Assembly (NCBI GenBank): GCA_013399305.1
Contig: VXAI01000038.1
Coordinates: 1,625,194-1,689,193 of the forward strand
Direction of reading: 5' to 3'
DNA length: 64,000 nucleotides
DNA from: Rostratula benghalensis
Taxonomy: Eukaryota; Chordata; Aves; Charadriiformes; Rostratulidae
Shown: positions 37,312 through 49,700 of the stretch, piece by piece
Layout of the letters: each line of letters opens with the position of its first letter
Numbering within the stretch: the stretch's first letter is position 1
The notes under the pieces: model-generated
The model's database searches: none
What the model was told of the DNA's origin: nothing
Seen by the model: the letters and a program-made list of their open reading frames with translations, nothing else
Translations under genes and position numbers: made by a program

Positions 37312-40060
37312 CACCCCAAAACATCTTTGTTTCTGTTTTAAAAAAAGTCCTTGCCTTCTGTTATATCATTCCTATAGTATCCTCTCATGTGGTTTCATCC
37401 CACATGGACACAGTATAGCACTTTAGGATAGCCCTTAACAACTAACACTTGGAATTCGTTATGTAAATATATATACATATCTATGTACATTCATATTTAT
37501 ATAGCAAATCATACATTCACCTTCAGATGAATTTATTCTTACAGGCTATTCAAAGCAGTGTGGTGGCTGATGTACAAATAACTGCAATCCAAAAGTGTTC
37601 GATTCAACTTGATCTGCAAATTAAGAAATTATCTGAGTCTCTCACAGGCCTGTGTTAAATTTCTAGTTTGAGCTAAACTTCTACTCTGAGACAGACTAAA
37701 ACCAGCCAGGAGTTGAGTTTTTTCATATGCTCTGTCTTAGCTGATGGTGTTCAGCTAAAGCATTTCACCTTCTTGTGAAGCAGTGTTTAAACCAGTCTTT
37801 CAGATGTGCTGATCTTGATTTTCAAATTCAGCAACCCTCAGTTCATTAATCTCAGAGCACTTTATTTATTCCCACTTTTTTATATGGGGAGATGAATTAA
37901 GAAAGTGGGCATCCAGTGCATTCAAATTCAGAACTTGCTCCTAAGAAACCCACGCACAAAATACCTATTTTTGTCCCTGGCTGAAGTCAGGGGCTAGGAA
38001 AGCAATCACTGAATCTGCATTGCTGGAAAGGGAGAATTCTAATTTACTCAGAGAAAGGCTGGGTCAGGAAGTTTTCAGCTTGTTTTGAGCCAGCAGGAAT
38101 TGGACAGCTGTTAGGCTGTACACCAGTTTTTTCTTGGTTTTCTGGGTTGTATGTATATGTATATTACTTGCACTTCCCAGAAATGGTATTTCATTTCCTT
38201 TGGAGTTAGAAGTTGTGTAAGCAGCACAGTCAGAGTCCAAGCACTGGAAAAAATGCCTCAGGATTAAGGTACTGAAAACATCTCACCACAGATCTGTTTT
38301 CCCCAACCCCACCAGAGATGTCTGGGTGACACCGGATAGCTCATTTTACACAAGACATTCCACACTGCGTATTCTGGTGACGGGCAGGAAATTAAAGACT
38401 CTGTCTTACAATCACAGTGTATATTTATGACCAGGCACAAGTTAACTTGCAGGTAGCAGTGAAAGTCTTGTTTTCCCTAATATGTATGTAAATGCTTGTG
38501 TTTAACATTTCAATAATAAACTACATTACAGTGAAAAACCACAAAGCCACACCAAAATTTCCTCTCTTTAAAATTAACACATGGGAATTTCCACAATTAG
38601 AGGCAGCTTACAGGAAGAGAGAAGTTCTGCAGCCTTGTTAATACACTCTTAGCTTCCTTTAATGTACAAGAAGTAATAATTAAGAAGACTTTCCAAATAC
38701 AGATATTTCAGAAAGTAAAAGTGCTAAGTGGGAGACAGCATCCACATAAGACTTCTGGCTTTTTTTAATGTAAGATTCTGGATGAGAATTAGAACTAAAT
38801 CCTTTTATGGCAGGTTTTAGAGTAAGACCCAACAAAACACAGTGCTCAAAGCAGATGCAGAACCCCAAAATGAGAGAGCTGGGCTACCTCATGCACAGAG
38901 GTGGTCAGCATGGGGAGCAAAGCTCTGCTGGACCTACTGAGCAGGGACAGAGGACAGACTCACGTCTGAAATCTTTCCTTGTAGTAGTGCCGTAAACGAA
39001 AACTGTCCCCTTTTGGGATCTGACATGCAAAATTCTTTCCTGAAGGAAGCTAGTGACCAGAACTACACAAAGGGCACTTGGTATAGGGTAAAAGTGTTTT
39101 GGTATGTGTTTAGGGGCAGTGGGGGAATAGAGGATGAAGAGACAGTGGTTCCTGTTTCTACACAGTAGGTTCATGAGGAAACGACTTGCCCAGGAAACTG
39201 AGGATTTAGTCTTTCCTCAGTTTGTCAAGGTTGGCTTCAACAGAGACTTTTGCTGAAGCAGAACTCCAGACATACCAGGAAACGAGCTTCCACGACAGAG
39301 CCGGTGCCCAACTCCTCCTTCTGAATCACAGGCTCGATCCATCCTAGATCCCCGTAATTGATCTAGCATTACATGACACATCACAAAGGAGGAGAGGGGA
39401 AAGGCCATCTGTCCCACTGTGACCTCTTACTTGAAAACCTGGGGCTTGAGAGCATCAAGTCAGACATCTCACCATGCCCTGCCACCACCAGCAGGCTTCC
39501 CTCCACCTGCCCACAGTAATGAGAGGCTCCCCACGGCCCACCTAAGGGGGCATTAAATGTCAGCCTACCCTTGTGCTGTGTGAGGAAAAACTTCCTGAGG
39601 ACTAAAGCTATCAGCATAGTTACTCAAGTCCAGCCACCAGCAAATAAAAAGCGCAATTTCCTGAATTGCTTCTGGTGTGTAACTGCATGAGCACTTTCAG
39701 TCACAGACTTGTAGGTGAAATGAGTAACAGGCCTCATGTCCCCATTTTATTTACTGTCAAAGAGCGTTCTTGTGTTACTTCTACCTCAGGAGCCGTGCAA
39801 AAGGGTGAATGCTGGGGTAGTAGCAGCTTCGTCTGAGATCCTGATCCCGCGGGTGCTGCACGGCAACGCTGGGCCCTCCTGCCCTGTCCCTTCTTTAGAG
39901 ACGAACCTCGGACATGTCCCGTTCCCACATGACCGAAGTGGCCGGGCTTGCGGCCTGGCCAGCGGTACGACGAGCAGCCATGGCGCCCTGACGCGTCCCC
40001 CAGCACCTCAGCCAGGGCCCCGCCTCCCCCCGCGATCCCGCCCGGCGCTGGCGCCTTCCG

Positions 40061-40065
40061 ATTGG
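40061..40065 (-). promoter_or_regulatory. Inverted CCAAT box (NF-Y type)
   Basis: gATTGGctg, the reverse of CCAAT with typical flanks, about 25-60 bases upstream of Sp1-like and ZNF143-like motifs in the PANK3 CpG island. Confidence 0.55.
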
Positions 40066-40101
40066 CTGGGGGGCCATGGGGTGAGGGGCGGGCGGCGCGG
40101 G

Positions 40102-40120
40102 GCACACTGGGAGCTGTAGG
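40102..40120 (-). promoter_or_regulatory. ZNF143/THAP11-like promoter motif
   Basis: The minus strand reads CCTACAGCTCCCAGTGTGC. It agrees at 14 of 19 positions with the ZNF143 element ACTACAATTCCCAGAATGC, including the CTACA and CTCCCAG-like core. Such sites usually lie within 100 bases of a CpG-island transcription start. Confidence 0.5.
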
Positions 40121-40223
40121 CCGGGAACGGGCTGCGCCTCCTGGTGCGCCGCGTGACCGGGCGGGGGGCAGCGCTGCGGCAGCGGCGGAGGCAGCGCGCG
40201 CGAGGGCCCCATTGTGTGCCGCG

Positions 40224-40234
40224 GCCGCCATCTT
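40224..40234 (-). promoter_or_regulatory. YY1-type motif
   Basis: GCCGCCATCTT, the reverse complement of AAGATGGCGGC, a YY1 site typically found just downstream of CpG-island transcription starts. Confidence 0.55.
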
Positions 40235-40740
40235 GTGCCGGAGGGGCTCTGTGTCGAGCCGCTGTCTCTGTCCCAGACGGGGCCTCTGCAGGGGGCCGAG
40301 GCCACCCCTCCTCCGCCCCGGGCTGCTTTCATCGGCTGCCGCCGTGCTCCGAGGCGGCGGGAAGGGCTGCCCTCCGGGCCGCGGCGGCCCCGGGGCTGAT
40401 GCTCGGCCCCCGGCAGCGAGACGCAGCAGCCGCGCCGGGCTGGGCGTGAGGGCCGCCGCGCCGCCTCCTGCCCCGTGCCCCCCCGCCCCAGCTCGGAAGC
40501 TGATGCTGCCGCTGGACCATCGTCTCCCTGGGCCGCGGGCGTAGCGGTGGGCGCTGCCAGGGCCGCTCCCCGGGAGGCGGGCGCCTGCCGCCCACCGGCC
40601 GCGGATCAGGAGACCGAGGGCCGGCCCCGAGGAGCCGCCGCCGCCGCCGCCCGCCCCATCAGGCGAGGGGCAGGAGAGCCAGCGTCGCGCCCCGCCCGCC
40701 CCGGCCGGCAGGAGAAGCAGACTGCCGCCGCCGCTGCACC

Positions 40741-40768
40741 ATGAAGATCAAGGATGCCAAGAAGCCGT
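40741..40768 (+). CDS. PANK3: PANK3 coding exon 1
   Basis: ATG AAG ATC AAG GAT GCC AAG AAG CCG T|gtaagg encodes MKIKDAKKP plus the first base of Ser10. It lies at the 3' end of the CpG island. No upstream in-frame ATG fits PANK3. Confidence 0.95.
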
Positions 40769-43700
40769 GTAAGGCTGGGGGGCGGCGGGGCAGTGGGAGC
40801 TGGTTCGGCGGGTGGCTGTGAGGGACGGGTTTGGCAGCTGCTTTGGGAGGAGGCTTTGCTCGCTCATTACGACCCTTTGAAGTGAGGGTTCGAGTGATCT
40901 TACAGACCTGTGTTTGCGTTGGAAGGGCTTCTCTTTGAGTAGAAAATAATAAAACCATATTTTTGGGCATGGGTGCTGTTTGTAATGAAGATAGCACTTG
41001 ATCAGTGTGCTAAATACCTGCGTGGGCAGCTGCAGTTGCTACAGTTTTGGGTTTTAAGCACTAATCAACTTTTGATTTCTTTAGAGGAACTATTTGTTAA
41101 TATGTGGGTATCGTTCAATCATTAAAATATGCTGAATGCTGCCCTTTAATAAGCACAGCTACAATAATATTTGTTACTACTTACTATTTTGGAGTGCTGT
41201 ATTTGTTTTGGAGGGTGTAAATGTGGTTCATACTCAGGTGAATGCAAACAAAATGTCCAAAACTACTGGTACTTTTTTTGTGGGAAGAGAGAACTGGATT
41301 GAGTCGAGCTATTGGATGTACAAGCAGTGTTTTCTTAGTGTAGCAGATACACAGCTGTGCAAGTTAGCACACATGTCAAACTTACACAGGTGTACCCTAG
41401 CTATAAGGGATGCAGGTTACTCCACTGTTGGGGTTTTCTTGTTTGTCTTTTTTCTTTGTCATCACAGGTAAAAACTGATTTTCAGGGTGAGTTACTGGAT
41501 GGAAAAGACGTCTAGTTCTGAAGAGCTAAGCCTACTGTTAGTCATATGACATGCTTATCTAATGAAGAGCATACAATTAAGAGTATATTGAAATAGTGTG
41601 TTTTAAATATATTGTTTGAGCAGCCAAATGAGAAGAAACTCACCAAACATCTATTTAACACAGGAAGTGTAGCTCTAGACATAGCTACAAACACACAATT
41701 GAGTTTGGCTATGAAAAGACATTGTTTCATGTGGTGCATTAAGGAAACCAGCCCTAAATATGCATCTTGTAGCACACAATTAGCCATCACCTCTTATTAG
41801 TGCAAATGTGTGGAAATGGCTGAAATGACTGTAGTCATATTTTTGAAGAATATGGTTAGACAGCATTTTTTTTCTTCCCCTGGTATAATATTTAAGGAAT
41901 GCTATCAAGACTTTGGAGCAGTAACTAGCTGTAAGATGGTATAGTGGTTGGTTGGCAATTTGGAATGGTGAGAGTATGGCTGCTTCTGCTGCAGAAACCT
42001 GCTAGTTTTGGAGTGTTGTTTCTTCTGGGCCTCAAAGACTTGTTTCCTGTAGTGGCGGCCTAAAACCTCATGTTGTAGTAGTGATGCCAAACATTATCAA
42101 GGAGTTTTAAATGCTTATATCTGCTAAATTTGTAGTTGCACTCTTCCAGTTCTTGAACCTGAACTTTGGTGTTGGTATTATGATGGGAATCAGAAACAAT
42201 TGGAACTGCATAACCAGTGAAGGGGAAGAACACAGTGTCAAACTGTTGTTTATTTCATCTTGACTCTCTAACATACTTTGAAGCCTGTCTTTTTTTAAAA
42301 CTTAGTTTCATAGGCAATGAACTTTAGACTCATTCTGCAAATGTCTGCTCCTTGTTAGACACACTGACTGAAGTGGGAGAGCAGCTGAATGTTTGAAGAG
42401 GAGCAGATCCCCAAAAGCACTGAAGATGGACAAGTCTATTGGTGGTTGGGGGCTTTGGTGCCCAAATACTAATTTTTTGATTTGGCTTATGTGCTCAAAT
42501 TGACCTGAAAGGTGAGCTGAGCTCACAATGCCACTTTAGATAGCCAAGTAATTTGTAACTAGACAAAGACAGTTGTAGACACGTTTCAGTACAATTGCTG
42601 AGTGGTTATACATTTCTTAGGCAAAGTCAGTTTTTAATAGTCTGCGTTGGAGCCACATTTGATGCAGTGGAAAAATAGTTGGTCGTTATTTAACAAGAGA
42701 TCTGTTGTAAGAGCCTGCAAAGTGGAATTGAGAAGATTGCCCTACCCTACCGGTGCTTTAATCTGTGATGTTTAGCATCGTGAAAGAAAGCAGGATTAAA
42801 CTAAATGTCATGTCCCTCACAAGAGAGGTGATGGTAGAACAGGGACACCTAACAATTTCAGAATTCCTGATGTGGATAGACTGCCTAGACATGTTTATGC
42901 GGTCCTCCCTTTCACATCATCACCTGGCTAGTGCTTTTGCTACTTAGTTGTTGTAAAAACTGTGAGAAATGCAGGTGAATTTATGGAATGCAGCTTCTGA
43001 GACTGGCCCTCTTGAAAGAGGCTAGTAAAGGGTGATGTAGATTTCTTCTGCAGGTGATGGGAGGTGATAGGTATTTTAAAAGAGGGGGAAAGAAATTGAG
43101 AAACTAGGAAAACATTGTACGAAAAGCAAAGTTAGTAACAGTGGGATCTAGAGAGGTTGTGGAGTCTCTACCTTGGAGGATTCTTGAAAAACTTAAGAGT
43201 TCTTCATGTCTTGAATGGACAAAGCTGTAGCTGACCTTCCCTGTTGCTGGCAATTTTCCTGCTGGTGTGACCAAGAGGTTGCACTAGATGATCTCCAGAG
43301 GGTCCTTCCAATCCTGCGTGATAGCTCTTCGGAGGAAATGCCTGTGGGGAAGAACAGCTGGCAATTGTAAAAGAAATTTCCAAAGGTTGTTTGGGGGTTG
43401 GAGATGACAAACGTGAGAGCAAAGAGCCTTGCAGAACTGCTGCTGCATGAGATACGTCTAAAGGGAAGAAAGGAGCCACTTGTTCAGAGAGAGCTCTTTG
43501 TGTTGGCAGGGGAAGGCAAGGCACCCCACAGTCTGTGTTTGCATCTCTAAGTGTTAGATTATGCCTCTGCATGGTGCATCTCACTATAATAAAAACACCT
43601 ACCCCCAAAGAGATTGCTGCTGAAACGTCAACAAAATTAACAGAACGAGCAAGGCGTGAGAAGATGAAAGCAGTGCTACTTTGTCTTGTATTAGCTTTAT

Positions 43701-46700
43701 GTGGTATCCACTTGTAGATGTGATAAACCTAATGAAGAGCAGTTACAGTAATTGCCGATTACTACCTGTCCTCCCACTGGTAAATGGCTGAGTGGGAAAG
43801 CGTGGTGAGTTTACAGAGTTTGATGGAGAAGCTTTCCCATGATGGAGATGGGAGGATGTGACAGTGCATGTCACATACATTTAATTTAGGTGTTCTGTCC
43901 AGCCCAAATCTATTTTGAGCTGTACTTGGGATATTTGAACAAAAAACCTTTCACAAAACTAGTTAAGCACAGAGACTCTACGATATCTCAAGAGCTAAGG
44001 ACACAACGTACGGTTTCTCTCTGTAGAGATTCATAGGCACACATCTGTGTAATGTGGGTACAGCAAAGGCACTTTGCTGCCTGCCACCAGGTTAATCTGT
44101 CATTGTTTAGCAATTCAACAACCTTTGATGTTTTCTCTTAACTTGTCCCACTGGATGTGTTGGCTACCTTAGACTGCTAGCTGACTTGGATATTAGTTTA
44201 CCATTAATTTTTACTCTACTCTATGGAGATGTTTTTACTGGAAGTGTAGGAATGTCCGCATGTACGTAGAGGAAAATGCATTGGAGAGACTGCAAGATAG
44301 ATTTGGTTTAAGTTCGTGTTTATAAACACTGTGTAATAGTTTAGTATAACCTTTACCTAGTTAATTTGTCTTGTCAGTAATCAGATAAGAATGGAATCAA
44401 GGTTAATTTTATCATCAGAGGTTACATACTGAGTTGTTTTGGAAGATAAGGCTTGTGCATCAAATGGGATAATACTGCATGCTTTCATAAAGAACTGTTG
44501 TAGTGCTTGCAGAAGTAAACTTAGGTTTTCATTTGATTTCATGATCATTTTCCTTTCTTGTATTTTAAGCCACTATAGAATCAGGAACTGCAGCACACTT
44601 TGGCAAGTGTTTCCCAAGCTGCACTTGTAACAGTCTTGTGTCTTAATAAGTAAGCTTGCTTGAAAAGAGAACACAAAATCTGGTAGCCTCTTCTCCATTG
44701 TCACTGACAGCTGTGATTTTATTTCTTTTATGGTGCAAAGCTCCATGCTTTTGAATTAGGAGGCAGCTACTCTTTTTCAAAGGTTACTTCTTGTTAATTT
44801 AATGCAGGGTGCCCCAGACTGTTATTTTATCTTACAGTGAGAAGGAAGTATTTTAAAGGTATTTGTGTTTCAAATGTGTCATTAAATTCATAGGAAAGAG
44901 CTGACTAGTAATCTGTTTCTCAGTTTTTAAAAGCTAAATACAAATAGAGCATTAAACTGAAAAATCTTGTACTTGACTGAATAAAGGGGAAGTAGTTAAG
45001 TCTTTGAGCGTGTACTTCATGCAGCTTTGGATCCAAATTGGGTGTACAAATTCAAAACACTAATATGTGGTTTGTGTCAAGAACTTTGACAGTCTTCCTC
45101 TGAAGGAGAACCTGTAGAAAAGGAAAGCACTTCAACCTTTGTGCTTGTATTGGCGTGAGAAAGACTTCTCACTGTAATTATTTCCTTTTGGCATATAAAG
45201 ACCTTGTATAAGATGTAAGTAACCTTAGGATTGCTGTGAGAAACTATGTATGACTAGAACTTGAAAAATGAAAACACAAGGGAATGAGGCCTCTGAAGAA
45301 TATTTTTAAAAAACAACCAACAGCTATCAGCATGGGTTTTCTCACTTGGCAGAACTGCTACACCATTACTTGACCACAGCACCTTGTGACCACACTCTTC
45401 CTATGCCAGAAGGGCTTTTCTGCATTGCAGAAAGCAGTTGTAGGGAGTCTCTTAAACATCAGTTTTGGGGTTTTTTTCAGTCCAAGCAGATTTTGTCTGC
45501 TTGTATCTTCATGGCATGTACGGAACAGTCTGTCGCTTTATAGCGAAGGTTCCTGGTTGCTGTGCCTATGAAGGAACCAGAGTGGCTCCTGGCAGAACTG
45601 GGGAGTGAAAGAAAATCTGGATTTGAAATTGAGGAGGTTGGATACTGTGATACTCCCCTTGATGTCTTTGGAGGCAGTTCAGTTTGGTGTGAAATACCGT
45701 GTTGAACCATATGGGTATTGACATCCCAGTTTGTGTTCTACTTTGTGTATTTGTATCTTCTCAGATAATAAGAGTGCATATTTTACATATTCTTGAACAG
45801 AGCCTGGCTTAGAAACAGAATGTGTGTTTTTGAAGCGCTTTCATGTAGCCTATCCAAGGCAATCAGCCTTGTTCAGTAAAAAGCTGCACTCCTGCTTTTT
45901 TATTTTTCCAAATGGCAGCTGACCTCTGCGCAGAGAAGCTGAACTTTGAAAAGTGAGGACACTGGATTTGTTTCTGTGAATAGCAGTTAAATTCTCAGTG
46001 AGCTTTGCATCACTTCTTGTAGAGTCTTCCTAGGAATAAGAATTCCTAGTATTACAAAGAGGAAGAGCTGAGAAAAATCTTCTAATGACCGGATCCCCAT
46101 ATTGCTGCAGAAAAAGCTCAGTTTTAATGCAGGTGCATTGACCCTTATGAATTGAAGATGCAGAATGATGGTTACAGTTGCACAAGTCCTCAAATGTGTT
46201 ATCTGCTTGGATATAAGCTTGGAACAAAGCTTTTGCAATTGGTGTTTGTCACATCCAGTCACATTTCTTTAACTGTGACTGCTGTAAGAATCAAGCTTAT
46301 GTCTGGGGATATTTTTTTCAAAAGATTGTGCTGCTGTCATTCTGCTCCTAAGTCTTTCTCTCAGAGAAGCATGACCCACAGATACAAGTATAAAAATACT
46401 TCTTGTAGAATCCTTTATATATTCTTAGCCCAAGGTATGTGCCATGCTATTTTTGTCTCATTCTAAGGCAATTTTCAAATACAAGACTACTTTAGAATTA
46501 AGTTTTTCGTGCATTTGAGAGACTATACCAGTTCCAAATGCTGGTTTATATGCTGCAGATACCATCAGCAAGAGTAAAAACTCTCGTGCTTTAAACGTGC
46601 TTCAAAGAGTAGCAACATCACCTTAAGCAGACTGCTGACATACGTGGTATAAAGTAATGCATAGGTTCATTTTGTGATATGACTTGAAGTAGATATATCA

Positions 46701-49700
46701 TCTCTAGCTCTTGTCATAATTAGCCGGGTTGCCCTCTGGAGGGGAAGTCTTGTGGGAAACTTGAGCATGCATAGTATATTTTCTGAGTAGTCCTCCATCC
46801 CGACTCTCTCTGTGCCCTTATTTTAACCCTGCAAATGAAATCACTTTTTCAGTAATTGGAAGAGGAACGGATGTTTTCACGTAGGTTCCTGTTTTCCCTG
46901 TTGCACCCAGAGCAAACTGATATGTAGGCTGAAGCGACAGGAGAGTTCACAAAGTTTCCCTGTTGTGTCCACATACCGCTTGAAACTGTGTAGAATCAGT
47001 GTATTTTCTAGTATCTAAAGGTTGCTCAAGCATGAATAAATCTTGTATCCTTGCAGCCCCAAAATCATAGCTACAGTTCAACTGATGTGTGCTTGCCATG
47101 TTTACATATGTACATGTCCATCCTTTTCTGTAGATGTATGTACATCCTCATCCTCTTTTCTCTGGAAAAAGAAAATGGCTTTAATTTTCCTGGCTAGTCC
47201 TGTATGTAAATCAGTAAAGAGTGGCTTGCATACACAAGAATCCTTTCAGTAGTGCCTTTCTCTGAGCTGCTGGTATAAGGAACAAGTTAACAGTATGTGG
47301 GCCCAGTTGCTTGTCAGAACTCCTCCACCTTGCAAATGAAACTAGAGCAATGTACTTAACAGCCAACTCTTGATAAATATTCAACAGAAAAATGTGAAAC
47401 TTCTTGGGGTTTGTTGCAGAAGTGAAAACTGACCTATTTCTTCAGTTTCAGAACCCTTAATTGCTGTTATGATTACTCAGTTAACCCAGAAAATGGATAT
47501 TGTACAGCATGATCCCGTTTTTCAGCATAAAACATGTTCGTATTTGAATTATGGAATTACCCTCTTTACAATTCAATGTTCTTGTTTTTTACTTGGTATA
47601 CAAGAGTCAGAAACCCTAAGATTTTTAGAGATGTGACTAATGCTGTATTTGCAAGAGCCTTTTGGATCACTTAACATGGGATGTGGTGGAGCTTCTAACA
47701 AGCAGGCATGACTTGCACCAACTCTTCCTGAAGCTCATTGCTTGGACTTTCAGCTGCTTCCCCCTCCTCCTTGTTGTGGAAGGCTAGATTGTAGTTACTC
47801 AGTAAGCCCGCTGAGCAAGAAGAATCCCAAGTATTGTAGGTGGTACTCGGCCTGCTCTGTACCAGTTAAATTCTGAATGGGTTGGATTGACTCCTACAGA
47901 CACTTTCTGGTCTGCTGGGTGAATCAACTTCCCTTCTTTGGTTTGGTCTTGTGACAACATTTTTGTTATGGTAAGTGGGTGAAACTTGGTGAGATCACTT
48001 AAATTAATAAATAATGTGTAAATACAGTTGCTCATTTTTCCATTTTTACCTGCAGCCAGAGGGATATTTAAGATCATGCAAGAGAAATGAGTACTAATGC
48101 TTTATTGCTGTGAGGATTTTTGTTAAAAACTGCAGTTTTTGCTATAGTTAAGCTATTATATGTATTGCTTTTGCTCTTTAATAATACTAATTGATCAATT
48201 CTTGTATTTTCACAGCTTTTCCATGGTTTGGCATGGACATTGGGGGAACTTTGGTGAAACTTGCATATTTTGAACCTATTGATATCACTGCGGAGGAGGA
48301 GCAGGAGGAAGTTGAAAGCTTGAAGAGCATCCGCAAGTATCTGACTTCCAATGTAGCTTATGGATCCACTGGCATTCGAGATGTCCACCTTGAGCTGAAA
48401 GACTTAACAATTTTTTCTCGAAGAGGAAACTTGCACTTTATTCGATTCCCAACTCATGATTTGCCTACTTTTATCCAAATGGGAAGAAATAAAAACTTTT
48501 CAACACTACATACGGTGCTCTGTGCCACTGGTGGTGGTGCTTACAAGTTTGAAGAAGACTTTCGCACAGTAGGTAGCCTATCTGTCCTCATACTGAAGCT
48601 GGTGCTAAAAGCATTTCTGATGATGGGTTAAAATAAGCAGTGTTTTGAAAAACTGTGGAGTGTTCAAGGCTTACTAATTATTAGTTTGTTTTTCAAATAG
48701 AATAACCTAGAAATATGCTTTCTGACATAATCATAGTAAGCATGAAGGTTTAATGCTAACAGCTGATTAGAAAATTCCATTAACGAGGTGAAATGTGGGA
48801 CACTTTTCTGAAATTTAACTGTTTTCCAATCTATGTATTCTCCGATAGGAAATGTGCTTAAATTCTAGAGATGCTTGAGTCAGTTTGGGTTTTCTTACCT
48901 AAGCAGTCTTTGATGATAGTTTTTCAATGTTTGTGAGTGGGATTATCCTCATTAATTTAGACCAGTACATTGTTTAGAGACAAAACACATACCTCAAAGA
49001 CCATCTTTTTTCAACGGCAGAGTGGTTTGGGGTTTTCCTGAGATGTTTTGACTCTTCCCTTGATGATCAAAATTGATCATTTGTTTACATGTAGTTTCTG
49101 TCTGAAGATAGTTGTTACTAACTGAGAATCTCATCACGGTATCCAGCATGCACACGTCCTAGTTCTAAAGTGGCTGCAGACCCCTTGTGCTTCTAGAGAC
49201 CGGAAGGCTTCCAGTAGCACAAAATGTTTGGTTTCAAAAATCTGCTTGTATTTCCATTCTTGTGCCAGTCTTGCATTGAACTGGTACAGCTGTTTGCAGA
49301 GTAGGGTCACAGTTTCTACACCAGAACATACTCATTATCTATAAACCCCACAGAAATATTTTATGTTGCAACAGTTCCCTGATCTGCTGAACAGTGAAGC
49401 TTCACAGTTGTGCCATGGCAATAAAAGTTGAAGGGACCTGGGGAAAGAGGAGGGAACTGGCAGTGCTGCTATCTGGTACTGATGCCAGTCAGCAGTGTGC
49501 AATCTGGACTGATCCTACAACTTCATCATGTAGCTGCAGGCAGCTTTTTAAGTGTGAGCTCATCTGATTGAGATAGACTTTCTGGGTCCTGTGGAATTTC
49601 TGACCTGTGGTCTTCTTGCTATCTTTGAAGTGCTAATTAAGTTGCAAGGATAATTAGTGTGCTGCTATTGAAATTTTTATCTTAGGTTTTTATTTGCTGA

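Larger units (their letters stand above)
32711..39839. other. SLIT3-PANK3 intergenic region
   Basis: About 7.1 kb between the probable SLIT3 3' end and the PANK3 CpG island. It holds a CpG-rich patch with a CTCF-like motif (34330-34520), an antisense CR1 fragment (34530-34898) and a solo LTR (36797-37311). Every open frame here is short and has no recognisable protein similarity. Confidence 0.65.
39840..40800 (+). promoter_or_regulatory. PANK3: PANK3 CpG-island promoter and 5'UTR
   Basis: This is the densest CpG block in the window, about 1 kb, ending just past the PANK3 start codon. No TATA box is seen. Motifs in order are an inverted CCAAT box (ATTGG, 40061-40065), an Sp1-type GGGGCGGGC (40085-40093), a ZNF143-like site on the minus strand (40102-40120) and a YY1-type GCCGCCATCTT (40224-40234). 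A TATA-less CpG promoter fits a housekeeping CoA enzyme. Transcription probably starts between about 40.1 and 40.25 kb, giving a GC-rich 5'UTR of about 0.5-0.6 kb that includes a (GCC)n run near 40.63 kb. Confidence 0.85.

Noticed and set aside
39734..40332. Long minus-strand open frames (165 and 145 residues) across the PANK3 CpG island
   Set aside because: Ala/Pro/Arg/Gly-rich composition is what any frame through a CpG island gives, because stop codons are rare there. No domain or splice logic; a real antisense RNA is possible but not shown.
39948..40744. Plus-strand open frames (up to 198 residues) upstream of the PANK3 ATG
   Set aside because: Same GC-driven lack of stops; they lie in promoter or 5'UTR and are not in continuity with the PANK3 protein.
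48191..48631. 146-residue frame starting with an upstream ATG before PANK3 exon 2
   Set aside because: The bases before 48216 are intron (pyrimidine tract plus cacag) and those after 48568 follow the donor gtaggt; only the middle is PANK3 exon 2.
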